Assembly: GCF_900129635.1 (NCBI RefSeq)
Contig: NZ_FSRB01000001.1
Coordinates: 6,165,501-6,229,500, forward strand
Direction: 5' to 3'
Length of the DNA stretch: 64,000 nt
Origin: Singulisphaera sp. GP187
Lineage (GTDB): Bacteria; Planctomycetota; Planctomycetia; Isosphaerales; Isosphaeraceae
This document shows positions 45,101 to 52,781 of this stretch, in pieces. How positions within the stretch are numbered: position 1 is the stretch's first letter; each line of letters starts with the position of its first letter. The notes beneath the pieces were generated by a model, which saw only the letters and a program-made list of their open reading frames with translations, was not told the origin of the DNA and ran no database searches. A program made the translations under genes and the position numbers.

Positions 45101-45218
45101 GGGCGCCGAGAAGCACGAGAAGGCCAAGCCCTATTGGGAGCAGGCGGCCGACAAAGGGGAACCCTATTACTGGTGGCGGGTGATCGCCGAGAGCCAATTG
45201 GACTCGCGCAACCGCTGA
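42111..45218 (+). CDS. Giant membrane-anchored TPR-like repeat protein, copy 1
   Basis: 1,035 residues from ATG 42111, with GGAG eight bases upstream. A polar, acidic N-terminal region (1-53) lies before one transmembrane helix at about 55-77 (RVVLATLLLVVSAAGYSIAQ). An Ala-Pro linker (PAPAPAPAP) follows and then about 900 residues outside the membrane. The C-terminal half has helical TPR-like repeats (ALARRYDKLGRTDEAGVLLK; RYIELSPDPWAYQLMAEQEK; LMAAGLYEEARPYADAA). No catalytic motif is seen. It is strongly similar along its whole length to 46108-49209. Function unknown; a scaffold or envelope role is likely from topology alone. Confidence 0.85.
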   Translation: MSNDQRVNPDSHDLSFHEPGSEEERSDGPRPDEGVPPASLHARPGRISGGRRPGFKRVVLATLLLVVSAAGYSIAQSLREADWLLALVPQQPGGAAVKDQAAAAPAPAPAPAPIAEDPSELCELQVFADQPGGETIVYLTEPGRLPGFRPGHYGNRGRLTREIVRQAVLLAAREELNVTVRDASIGDPAPQGRPTTAIEVAVIWPPEKTSIRLSRGQGAKREVLFERTLRDNPRLNDYLTLTKNAEIASREGIPEALAKIGVKSKPVPKPGAGQLPAALEDQLLKMSFLPQFAAIRQLHEMIRTDGSSPGRLHGLARGYANLGVLTDFQWDSAAQAYKARALLYAHRDVNARPGSPVARWNRAYAAAMVGTHNLALMDLESARGFIKDMAESLRPTPPAWVELIEAHCHFAVDKLANLRGGTVGELGSLLYLMTVEHPLNTDVLHRAARELIVANPECFRAHHALFEVGGVANLHRATLVAPHVLTNVVPQRIRELPGLPDAVRETVQDEVALTKALDDAADPAHDVAEPSWGALARMIRETRFVCTYRRLDFMANHWNVPAGGYWEEAQSLVADHRFRPFLETYARVSRDPKEFLAFVEKLDTTNLGLNTSVMQYVISTRIPKDPKPPYFSISPLLSDWNTHDLALALLSYRETYAVAYARKLLLVNPYSAYAMAMLVEHDWGDAEKKVDEWRKKVGDHPSLIGALARRYDKLGRTDEAGVLLKRYIELSPDPWAYQLMAEQEKKLGNVARWKAILDEYLAKAEDHGLDHAKVRVEIAESLMAAGLYEEARPYADAAAETWAGWAMQTAQKCAEGQQDWDAAEKWAHARAERYPVNSGYDWVEFCMRTGQGQRTEASDFTLALLKRFADRNDSQIAIPRASLLMAKGEPGKTLESLQRLVKAEAENPSGHHSAYLALFTAAGLAGDQKLLDTHAEQFINQYKADSPKFTAILAKIREAIAKGDPDALDQKGVDMLIEETPAANRVRPALVVAAYFAGAEKHEKAKPYWEQAADKGEPYYWWRVIAESQLDSRNR

Positions 45219-45293
45219 TCGGCCTCGCTTCGGATCCCATTCGAGCGCCGTCCTCTCGGGACGGCGCCCCCCCGCTCGCTCCTGACTTCAGAA

Positions 45294-45348
45294 CCGCGGC
45301 CTGGGTGCGGATTCCCTTTCTCGAAGCGGATCCGCCCCCAGGCCGCGG
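45294..45348 (+). terminator. Long 3' hairpin after giant gene, copy 1
   Basis: A 55-nt structure: CCGCGGCCTGGGTGCGGAT pairs with ATCCGCCCCCAGGCCGCGG with one mismatch. It is followed by CGTAATTTTGGCGTTTTGC some 20 nt later rather than by an immediate T-run. Compared with the copy at 49266-49320, the pair at positions 10 and 46 is G-C here and T-A there, a compensatory change that supports a real RNA stem. Confidence 0.7.
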
Positions 45349-45524
45349 TCGCGTGCGCCCAGAAAGCTCGTAATTTTGGCGTTTTGCTGGGGACCGCGTC
45401 GGTCTGGTTGAGACGTGCGGATCACCTTGGCGTGACGAATCCGAGCGGGCGTTGCCGGGAGCGTGACGCACGTCCGGCGCGGTTGTCTAAGGTCGATCGA
45501 ACGGAGTGATGTGGAGTGAAACCA

Positions 45525-45680
45525 ATGTCGATGTGCCTACGTTTGAAGTTTTCCCCTTGGCGAATCGCGAAGCAGTTTGTCCCGCTCTGTGGCGTGGGGC
45601 TGGCGATGCTGGTCACGGGATGTTCTCAGAAAAAATTCGCATACGCCGTGGTTTCACTTGGATCGAGTTGTAGGTGGAGA
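45525..45680 (+). pseudogene. Collapsed lipoprotein-DUF1559 pair (deletion remnant)
   Basis: The first 110 or so bases match the start of the lipoprotein gene at 49658, up to the lipobox LVTGCSQ. At about 45631 the sequence switches directly to the 5' end of the DUF1559 gene (AAAATTCGCATACGCCGTGG, as at 50252) and continues in that similarity for about 45 bases before it is lost. A deletion that removed about 600 bp between the two genes would explain it, together with loss of the rest of the DUF1559 gene. The remaining frame encodes 70-odd residues and is not functional as either protein. Confidence 0.8.
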
Positions 45681-45739
45681 TCCCTGGGGATTTTTCGCGA
45701 ACGAGTGTCTATGTTGATTGAAGATTTCATCAAAATAAC

Positions 45740-46107
45740 ATGTTAGATTGTGTTATTGTTTGCGGAGTCGCGCAAGACGCCGTAGCCGCCCTCGTCAAAG
45801 CTCGCGGCGGATCGCGGGAACTGTGTTCATCGAAACGAGTCTCCCTTCCCAACCGAAGCCTGTGGGCGGCCGCTGCGTCTCCATGCCGATCGAATTCGGA
45901 TCGTGGCGAGCCGGAGCGGTAAGGTTGTCGCGGAGATCGGTGGGTTGATGATTCCCTACGACGTTCTCATGAGTCGATTGCTTGCATTCAATGAATCTCG
46001 AGTGTACGCTTGGGCGCACGGGCGATTCATTGACGCAAGCAAGGCCTTTCGCGGTCGCGTTCAAGCGACCTCCCCCCAACGCGCGGGCCGTTCCTGGAGT
46101 GCCGGCC
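45740..46107 (+). promoter_or_regulatory. Conserved upstream block, copy 2
   Basis: Second copy of the block at 41735-42110, about 85% identical by eye. It ends with the shared GGCCGTTCCTGGAGTGCCGG, which contains the ribosome binding site. Reading frames are not kept between the copies, so I treat it as a 5' regulatory region, not a gene. Confidence 0.55.
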
Positions 46108-49100
46108 ATGTCGAGCGATCAGCGGGGCAATCCCGATTCCCACGATTCGTCGTTTCCCGAGCCTGGATCTGAGGAGGAGCGGTCGGACGGCCCGCGACCG
46201 GACGAGGGGGTTCCACCTGCCTTGTTGCGCGCGGGGCCGAGCCGGAATTCGGGGGGGCGACGCTCTGGGTTCAAGCGTGTGGTCCTCGCCACGTTGTTGT
46301 TGGTCGTGTCGGCCGCCGGTTATTCGATCGCGCAATCGCTTCGCGAGGCGGACTGGCTGCTCGCCCTCCTTCCGCGGGTGGGCGGAGCCGCGGAGCAGGA
46401 TCAGGGGGCGGCTGCTCCCGCTCCTGTTCCCGCCGCGGAGGACCCCTCGGAGCGTTGTGAGTTGCAGGTGTTTGCCAACCAACCGGGGGGCGAGACGATC
46501 GTCTTTCTGACCGAGCCCGGGAGGATGACCGAGTTCCGCGCGGGATATTATGGGAACCACAGCCGGCTTGCCCGTGAGATTGTGCGGCAGGCGCTCTTGC
46601 TCGCCGCGCGGGAAGCGCTGAACGTGCCGGTGCGCGACGCCTCGATCGGTGACCCCGCGCCGAACGGGCAACCGACGACCGTGATTGAGGTCGCGGTGCT
46701 TTGCCCACGTGAGAAAACGTCGCTCCGTCTGAGCCGCGGCCAAGGTGAGAACCGCGAGATCCTCTTCGAACGCACGCTCCGTGATAGCGAGAAACTCAAC
46801 GACTACCCGACCCTCGTCAAGAATGCCGAGGTCGCTGCGCGTGACGGGCTGCCGGAGGTTCTCACCAAGGTCGGGGTCAAGGGCAAGGCGGTTCCCAAGA
46901 AGGGGGACGGCCGGCTCCCCGCCGGTCTGGAGGAGCAACTCTTGAAGATGTCGTTCGTGTCGCAGTTCGCGGCGGTCCGGCAACTCCACGAGACGATCCG
47001 AACCGATGGCTCATCGCCTTGGCGACTGCACGGCCTGGCACGTGGCTACGCCAACCTCGGCGTGCTAACCGAGTTCCAATGGGACGCCGCGGGGCAAGCT
47101 TACAAGGCTCGTGGTATGCTCTACGCCCAGCGCGACGTGGCGGCCAGGCCGGGCGCGCCCGTGGCCCGTTGGAACCGGGCCTATGCCGCGGCCATGGCCG
47201 GAGTCCACATCGAGGCGCTCGACGACCTTGAGGCGGCGACTCGTTTTGCCAAAGGGATGGCGGAAGCGTTGCGGCCCGCTCCCCCGCCCTGGGTCGAGCT
47301 CGTCGACGCCCACTGCCACTACGACGCGGAGAAGCTCGCCAAGCTCCGCAACGGTTCCGTGGCCGAGCTCGGTGCCCTCCTCTACGTCATGACGGTCGAG
47401 CATCCGTCGAACACCGACGTCGCCCTCTGCGCGGCCCGCGAGGCGATCGTTGCCAACCCCGAATGTTTCCGCGCCCATGACGCCTTGTGCGAGGTGAGCG
47501 GGGTCGCGAACCTCCATGGTGCCACCACCGCGGCCCCCCAAGTTCTCGACGAGGTCATTCCGGGGCGGATTGCCGACTTGCCCGGCGTGCCCGCCGCCGT
47601 CCGCAAGACGGTCCAAGACGATCAGGACGAAGTCGCGCTGACGCGGGCCCTGGATGCCGCCGCGGACCCGAGCCTCGATCGAGCGGAACCCTCCTGGGGA
47701 GCCCTGGCGCGGATGATCCGCGAGACCCGGTTCGTTTGCACCTATCGTCGGCTCGACTTCATGGCGAATCTCTGGAGGGTGCCGACCGGCGAGTATTGGG
47801 TCGAAGCGCGTCCGCTCGTCGCAGAACACCGGTTTCGCCCGTTCCTCGAGACGTACGTCCCAGGCGCAAACGACCGCGCCTCGTTGATCGCCTTTGGCGA
47901 GAAGCTCGACACGACCGACCTCGGGCCGAACTCCGCGGCGTTGCAACGCAAGATGACCGCCAACATGCCCCCTGGGACGATTACGAGCCTCTTCGGGGTC
48001 TCGGTGCTCCTTAGCGATTGGAACGCCCGCGACCTCTCGCAGTCGCTCCTCTACTTCCGGGAGTCACGGGCCGCTGACTACGCGCACAAGCTGCTTTCGG
48101 TCAGCCCGAACTCCGCCTATGCCATGGCGATGCTGGTCGAGTACGCGTGGGATGAGGCCGAGAAAAAGGTGGACGGCTGGCGCAAGCAGGTCGGCGATCA
48201 CCCGAGCCTGATCGGCGCTTTGGCCCGCCGCTACGACAAGCTGGATCGGATGGAGGAGGCCGAGGTGCTCTTGAAGCGGTACATCGAGCTCTCGCCCGAC
48301 CCCTGGGCTTACCGGCTGCTCGCGAATCGAGCCAAGGCGCTGGGGAACGAGGCCCGCTGGATCGCGATTCTCGATGATTATCTCGCGAAAGAAGAAGATC
48401 ATGGCCTCGATCATGCCAAGGTCCGGGTCGAGATCGCCGAGGCCTTGATGGCCAAGGGACGGTTCGATGAGGCACGACCGTACGCCGATGCCGCGGCCGA
48501 GACGTGGGCCGGCTGGGCGATGCAAACCGCTCAGAAATGCGCGGAGGGTCAGGAGGATTGGGATGACGCCGAGAAGTGGGCCTATGCCCGCGCCGAGCGT
48601 TATCCGCACACCTCCGCCTACGACTGGCTCGATTTCTGTGTGCGGACTGGCCACGGCCACCTGAAAGAGGCGTGTGACTTCACGCTCGCGGTCCTGAACC
48701 GCACGGGCGATCGAGCCGAGGATCAGGTCGTGGTCCAGCGTGCCTCGCTCTTGATTGCCAAAGGTGAGCCTGGCAAGACGTTCGACTCACTTCAGCAGTT
48801 GATCAAGGCGGAATCGGATAACACGTCCGGCCATCAAGTCGCCTGCGTGACCCTCTTCACCGCGGCCGGACTGGCGGGCGATCAGAAGCTGCTCGACACC
48901 AGCGCGGAGCAGTTCATCGACCAGTACAAAACCGCCTCCCCCAAGTTCACGGCGATCCTGGCCAAGATTCGCGAGGCGATCGCCAAGGGGGATCCGGACG
49001 CACTCGACCAGAAGGGCGTCGATACGCTGATCGAGGAAACGCCGTCGGCGGGTCGGATTGGTCCGGCCCTCGTCGTCGCCGCCTACTATGCGGGGGCCAA

Positions 49101-49209
49101 GCAGCACGAGAAAGCGAAGCCCTATTGGGAACAGGCGGCCGAGAAAGGGCAATCCTTCTTGTGGTGGCGGGTGATCGCCGACAGCCACTTGCGCGCCCGC
49201 GACCACTGA
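46108..49209 (+). CDS. Giant membrane-anchored TPR-like repeat protein, copy 2
   Basis: 1,033 residues from ATG 46108, with the same GGAG-containing leader as copy 1. The layout is the same: acidic N-terminal tail, helix RVVLATLLLVVSAAGYSIAQ, Ala-Pro-Val linker (here shorter, AAAPAPVPAAEDP) and TPR-like repeats. I estimate 75-80% amino-acid identity to copy 1. The best conserved part is near the C terminus (TAAGLAGDQKLLDT; FTAILAKIREAIAKGDPDAL; DQKGVD), and the most divergent is around residues 580-625. Both copies keep intact frames over 3 kb, so both are probably functional. Followed by a conserved hairpin and the intact lipoprotein-DUF1559 pair. Confidence 0.85.
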   Translation: MSSDQRGNPDSHDSSFPEPGSEEERSDGPRPDEGVPPALLRAGPSRNSGGRRSGFKRVVLATLLLVVSAAGYSIAQSLREADWLLALLPRVGGAAEQDQGAAAPAPVPAAEDPSERCELQVFANQPGGETIVFLTEPGRMTEFRAGYYGNHSRLAREIVRQALLLAAREALNVPVRDASIGDPAPNGQPTTVIEVAVLCPREKTSLRLSRGQGENREILFERTLRDSEKLNDYPTLVKNAEVAARDGLPEVLTKVGVKGKAVPKKGDGRLPAGLEEQLLKMSFVSQFAAVRQLHETIRTDGSSPWRLHGLARGYANLGVLTEFQWDAAGQAYKARGMLYAQRDVAARPGAPVARWNRAYAAAMAGVHIEALDDLEAATRFAKGMAEALRPAPPPWVELVDAHCHYDAEKLAKLRNGSVAELGALLYVMTVEHPSNTDVALCAAREAIVANPECFRAHDALCEVSGVANLHGATTAAPQVLDEVIPGRIADLPGVPAAVRKTVQDDQDEVALTRALDAAADPSLDRAEPSWGALARMIRETRFVCTYRRLDFMANLWRVPTGEYWVEARPLVAEHRFRPFLETYVPGANDRASLIAFGEKLDTTDLGPNSAALQRKMTANMPPGTITSLFGVSVLLSDWNARDLSQSLLYFRESRAADYAHKLLSVSPNSAYAMAMLVEYAWDEAEKKVDGWRKQVGDHPSLIGALARRYDKLDRMEEAEVLLKRYIELSPDPWAYRLLANRAKALGNEARWIAILDDYLAKEEDHGLDHAKVRVEIAEALMAKGRFDEARPYADAAAETWAGWAMQTAQKCAEGQEDWDDAEKWAYARAERYPHTSAYDWLDFCVRTGHGHLKEACDFTLAVLNRTGDRAEDQVVVQRASLLIAKGEPGKTFDSLQQLIKAESDNTSGHQVACVTLFTAAGLAGDQKLLDTSAEQFIDQYKTASPKFTAILAKIREAIAKGDPDALDQKGVDTLIEETPSAGRIGPALVVAAYYAGAKQHEKAKPYWEQAAEKGQSFLWWRVIADSHLRARDH

Positions 49210-49265
49210 TCGGCGGCGTTCGGATCCCAAGGCCGGCACCCCCTCGCTCGCTCCTGACTTCTGAA

Positions 49266-49320
49266 CCGCGGCCTTGGTGCGGATTCCCCTTCTCGAAGCG
49301 GATCCGCCCCAAGGCCGCGG
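49266..49320 (+). terminator. Long 3' hairpin after giant gene, copy 2
   Basis: CCGCGGCCTTGGTGCGGAT pairs with ATCCGCCCCAAGGCCGCGG. It has the same length and position as copy 1 (57 nt after the stop against 76 nt), with one compensatory base-pair change and one loop change. It probably marks the 3' end of the giant-gene transcript. Confidence 0.7.
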
Positions 49321-49657
49321 TCGCGCGCGCCCTCCGAGAGCTCGCTGTTTTGGCGGAATTCAGGCCAAATTTCGGCCTGGTCAGCAGGATAATCCAAAAA
49401 TGCCGCTCCTTGGTCGGAAAAAAATTCACAATGTCGACTCGTTTAGTCGAATTTGTACTTGACTAAAACGATCAGGATCATGAAAATCACACCTCAGTCA
49501 AGGATGCGTGCCTGATTCGCTTGGGGCCGCGTCGGTCTGGCTGAGTGGTGCGGATCACCTTGGCGTGACGAGTCCGAGAGGGCGTTGCCGGGAGCGAGAC
49601 GCTCGTCCGGCGCGGTTGTCTAAGGTCGATCGAACGGAGTGATGTGGAGTGGAACCG

Positions 49658-50119
49658 ATGTGCCTACGTTTGAAGTTTTCCCCCTGGCGAATCGCGAAGC
49701 AGTTTGTCCCGCTCTGTGGCGTGGGGCTGGCGATGCTGGTCACGGGATGTTCTCAGGACGATGGGCATGTCCCGGTGTTCCCCGTCAAGGGGAAGGTGAG
49801 CGTTGCGGGCGAGGTCCCGGAAGGGGCGCTCATCGTCTTCTACCCGGCGAAGGCAGGCGGCGAGTCGGAGCTGCGCCCGTCGGCCAAAGTCAAACCGGAT
49901 GGTTCCTTCAGCTTGACGACCTACGACGCGGATGACGGCGCACCCTCCGGTGAGTACACCGCCACGATCCAGTGGAACAAGATCATCAAGAGCGGGAAGG
50001 ATTATAAGGCGGGCCCCGACCTGATCCCCAAGAGCTACGCGAATCGCGAGAACTCGCGCTGGAAGATCAAGGTGGCGGAAGCCCCCAATGAGCTCGAGCC
50101 GCTCACCATCACCAAATAA
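49658..50119 (+). CDS. Lipoprotein with carboxypeptidase-regulatory-like fold
   Basis: 153 residues from ATG 49658 (GGAG eight bases upstream; a GTG at 49649 is possible). A lipoprotein signal ends in LVTGC (Cys31). The mature part starts with PVFPVKGKVSVAGEVPEGAL and IVFYPAKAGGESELRP, then GSFSLTTYDADDGAPSGEYT and the final LEPLTITK. This is the planctomycete pattern of a small beta-sandwich resembling the regulatory domain of carboxypeptidases. It lies 129 nt before a DUF1559 gene, and the same order recurs at 58645-57032, so the pair seems to work together at the envelope. Confidence 0.85.
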   Translation: MCLRLKFSPWRIAKQFVPLCGVGLAMLVTGCSQDDGHVPVFPVKGKVSVAGEVPEGALIVFYPAKAGGESELRPSAKVKPDGSFSLTTYDADDGAPSGEYTATIQWNKIIKSGKDYKAGPDLIPKSYANRENSRWKIKVAEAPNELEPLTITK

Positions 50120-50248
50120 CGCGACGACGGTTGCAAGATTGCCGGAGTCGTTGATTGCTGCTCCGGTAAATTTGCGAATGCCTTGAAATGTTGGCACTTT
50201 GACGTCATTCGCTGACGGATTCACTCACACAGATCGCGAGAGGTTCTC

Positions 50249-51256
50249 ATGAAAATTCGCATACGCCGTGGTTTCACTTTGATCGAGTTGTTGGTGGTGA
50301 TTGCGATCATCGCCGTCCTGATCGCCCTGCTGCTGCCCGCCGTGCAGGCCGCGCGAGAGGCGGCCCGCCGCTCCCAGTGCGTGAATAACATGAAGCAGCT
50401 CGGCATCGCGCTGCATAACTTCCATGACGTCAACTTGAACCTCCCGTCGAGCGATCGGCCGAGCGGGGTGACCACCCTCCCGCGAATTGCCGGGCTGACG
50501 TTCATGCTTCCCTACTTTGAACAGACTAACGTCTACAACGCGTATAACCAGACGTTGAACTGGAGCGGTCTTGAAAACACGACCAGCGTCCGCAACAAGG
50601 TGAACGTTTTCCTCTGCCCCTCCGCTCAGCAGGGCGACGTGCTCGACGGCGATCCCCAGCCGCCCAGTGTCTACGCCGCGAACGTGGCGGCGGTGACCCA
50701 TTACTCGCCGACGATCGGCATCGATCGGAGACTCGGAACGCCGGGCCTGGGCCTGGTCGGCGCGGCCGGCGACACCACCACGATTGGCCCCTGGACCGGC
50801 CTGCTCCCCAAAAACGTCAAGTCACGGCTCGCGGACGTGACCGATGGCTTGTCGAACACGATCGCCATCGCCGAGTCCGCCAGTCGGCCCTATGTGTATC
50901 GCAAGGGGGGGAAGCAAGCTGGTAGCAATCTTCTGACCAACCGCTCGAACGCCGGTGGCTGGTGCCGCCCGGCGAGTGACTTCAGTGTCGACGGCTCGAG
51001 CCAGGACGGCTCGGTGATCCCGGGCCCTTGCCCGCTGAATTGCACCAACGGTGAAGACATCGGCTCGCAGACCTTCCCCTACTCCTACTACGGCTCCGAG
51101 GGGTCGGGCGAGGCTTACGGATTCCACCCCGGTGGGGCCAACTTCGTGTTCGGCGACGGCTCGGTCAAGTTCATCAAAGAGACCGTGAGCATCCGGATCT
51201 TCGCCAACCTCGTGACCCGCGCCGGCGGTGAAATCGTCAGCTCCGATCAGTATTGA
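50249..51256 (+). CDS. DUF1559 prepilin-like protein
   Basis: 335 residues. A short basic leader MKIRIRRG is followed by FTLIELLVVIAIIAVLIALL, the prepilin helix with the Glu5 of the mature protein, then QAAREAARRSQCVNNMKQLG. A beta-rich C-terminal domain ends with FHPGGANFVFGDGSVKFIKE and GEIVSSDQY, the DUF1559 signature. Membrane-inserted and processed by prepilin peptidase. Preceded by its lipoprotein partner. The 5' end of this gene is repeated at about 45632 in the collapsed copy. Confidence 0.92.
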   Translation: MKIRIRRGFTLIELLVVIAIIAVLIALLLPAVQAAREAARRSQCVNNMKQLGIALHNFHDVNLNLPSSDRPSGVTTLPRIAGLTFMLPYFEQTNVYNAYNQTLNWSGLENTTSVRNKVNVFLCPSAQQGDVLDGDPQPPSVYAANVAAVTHYSPTIGIDRRLGTPGLGLVGAAGDTTTIGPWTGLLPKNVKSRLADVTDGLSNTIAIAESASRPYVYRKGGKQAGSNLLTNRSNAGGWCRPASDFSVDGSSQDGSVIPGPCPLNCTNGEDIGSQTFPYSYYGSEGSGEAYGFHPGGANFVFGDGSVKFIKETVSIRIFANLVTRAGGEIVSSDQY

Positions 51257-51509
51257 GCGAACCGCCCTCGCGCTTGACTTGCGACCATGCCGCCGTTGCC
51301 AACCCCTCCGGGACCGGCAAGGGCGGCATTTTTTCGTTGGCGAGCCATCCGCACGCGGGTTGGTTGCGCGATTTTATCGGGTTTCTCGTGCCGACGGCGG
51401 GATTGGCCAGGGATTGCTCGAGGCTGCCTTGTCAGTGCTCGCCGCTTTCTGGGAAGATGCGAGGCTGTGGACACCCCTGCTCGAGTCCCGGTCACGCCTT
51501 GCCGAGATC

Positions 51510-52781
51510 ATGTCGATCACCTTTATCCACGCCGCCGACATCCACCTTGATAGTCCGCTCCGGGGGCTCGAACGCTACGAGCATGCGCCCGTGGATCGGA
51601 TCCGAGGGGCCACCCGCCGCGCCTTCGAGCGGCTGATTCAACTGACGGTCGATCGTCGGGTGGATTTCTTGCTGATCGCGGGCGACCTTTACGACGGCGA
51701 CTGGCGGGACTACAACACGGGTCTCTACCTCGTCGGCCAGCTCAACCGGCTGCGCGAAGCGAACATCCCGGTCTTCATCATTGCGGGCAACCACGACGCC
51801 GCGAACAAGATGACCCGGGCCTTGCGGCTCCCCGATAACGTGCGTGTGCTCGGTTCCGACCGGGCCGAGACGGTCCGGCTCGACCAGTTCGACGTGGCGA
51901 TCCACGGGCAGAGCTTTGCGCGGGCCGCGGTGACCGAAAACCTTGCGGCCGGCTATCCTGACCCCGTGCCCGGCTGGGTGAACATCGGCTTGCTCCATAC
52001 CGGGCTGACCGGGCTGGAGGGGCACGAACGCTACGCCCCCTGCACCGTGGAAGACCTCCGCGAACGCGGTTACGACTACTGGGCGTTGGGTCATATCCAC
52101 ACGCGAGGCAACCCTTGCCTTGACCCCTTGGTCGTCTTCCCCGGCAATACGCAAGGCCGGCACATTCGGGAAACCGGTGAAAAGGGCTGCTTGTTGGCGA
52201 CCCTCGAGCCTGGGAACGGCGTCGCCCACACGTTTCACCGGCTCGACGTCGTGCGCTGGGAACGTGGCCGGGTCGATGCCTCGGATCTCGACACCGAGGC
52301 GGACTTGCTCGACAAGGTGGCGGCTGTTTTCGATGATCTCCTCCAGGCCGAGACCGACGCGGACCGCCTGCTGGCGGTCCGCGTGGTGATTCATGGGGCC
52401 TCGACGCTGCACGACCGGCTCCATGCGGATCCGGAGCGCTATGTGGCCGAGGTTCGCAACCTGGCCCTGGAGCGTGGCGTGGATCGGCTCTGGGTCGAGA
52501 AGGTGGAGATTCAGACCCGCTCCACCCGAATGATGCCGGTGCTCGACGGGCCGATCGAGGAACTGCGTGAGGTGCTTGACCTGCTTCGTGCCGATCCCGA
52601 GGCCCTGGCCGCACTCGGTGAGGAACTGACCGAGCTGCGGCGGAAGCTGCCGCCCGACCTGACCGGTGGCCACGACCCGCTCCAACTCAACGATCCCGAG
52701 TGGTTGCGAGCCCAGCTCGACGAAGTCCAGCCGTTCCTGCTCGACTTGCTGCTCCGTCCCGATCGCGGAGCGCAATCATGA
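51510..52781 (+). CDS. yhaO: SbcD/YhaO-like DNA-repair metallophosphoesterase
   Basis: 423 residues from ATG 51510. The calcineurin-like phosphoesterase core is intact: HAADIHLDSPLRGL, LLIAGDLYDGD, IIAGNHDAANK, LLHTGLTG and ALGHIHTRG, which ligate two Mn ions. This is the Mre11/SbcD branch, and the closest relative in layout is YhaO, whose partner YhaN is encoded directly downstream. The stop codon overlaps the start of that gene (ATGA), so the two subunits are coupled. The complex probably processes DNA ends. Upstream frame extensions to 51228 overlap the pilin-like gene and are not needed. Confidence 0.88.
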   Translation: MSITFIHAADIHLDSPLRGLERYEHAPVDRIRGATRRAFERLIQLTVDRRVDFLLIAGDLYDGDWRDYNTGLYLVGQLNRLREANIPVFIIAGNHDAANKMTRALRLPDNVRVLGSDRAETVRLDQFDVAIHGQSFARAAVTENLAAGYPDPVPGWVNIGLLHTGLTGLEGHERYAPCTVEDLRERGYDYWALGHIHTRGNPCLDPLVVFPGNTQGRHIRETGEKGCLLATLEPGNGVAHTFHRLDVVRWERGRVDASDLDTEADLLDKVAAVFDDLLQAETDADRLLAVRVVIHGASTLHDRLHADPERYVAEVRNLALERGVDRLWVEKVEIQTRSTRMMPVLDGPIEELREVLDLLRADPEALAALGEELTELRRKLPPDLTGGHDPLQLNDPEWLRAQLDEVQPFLLDLLLRPDRGAQS

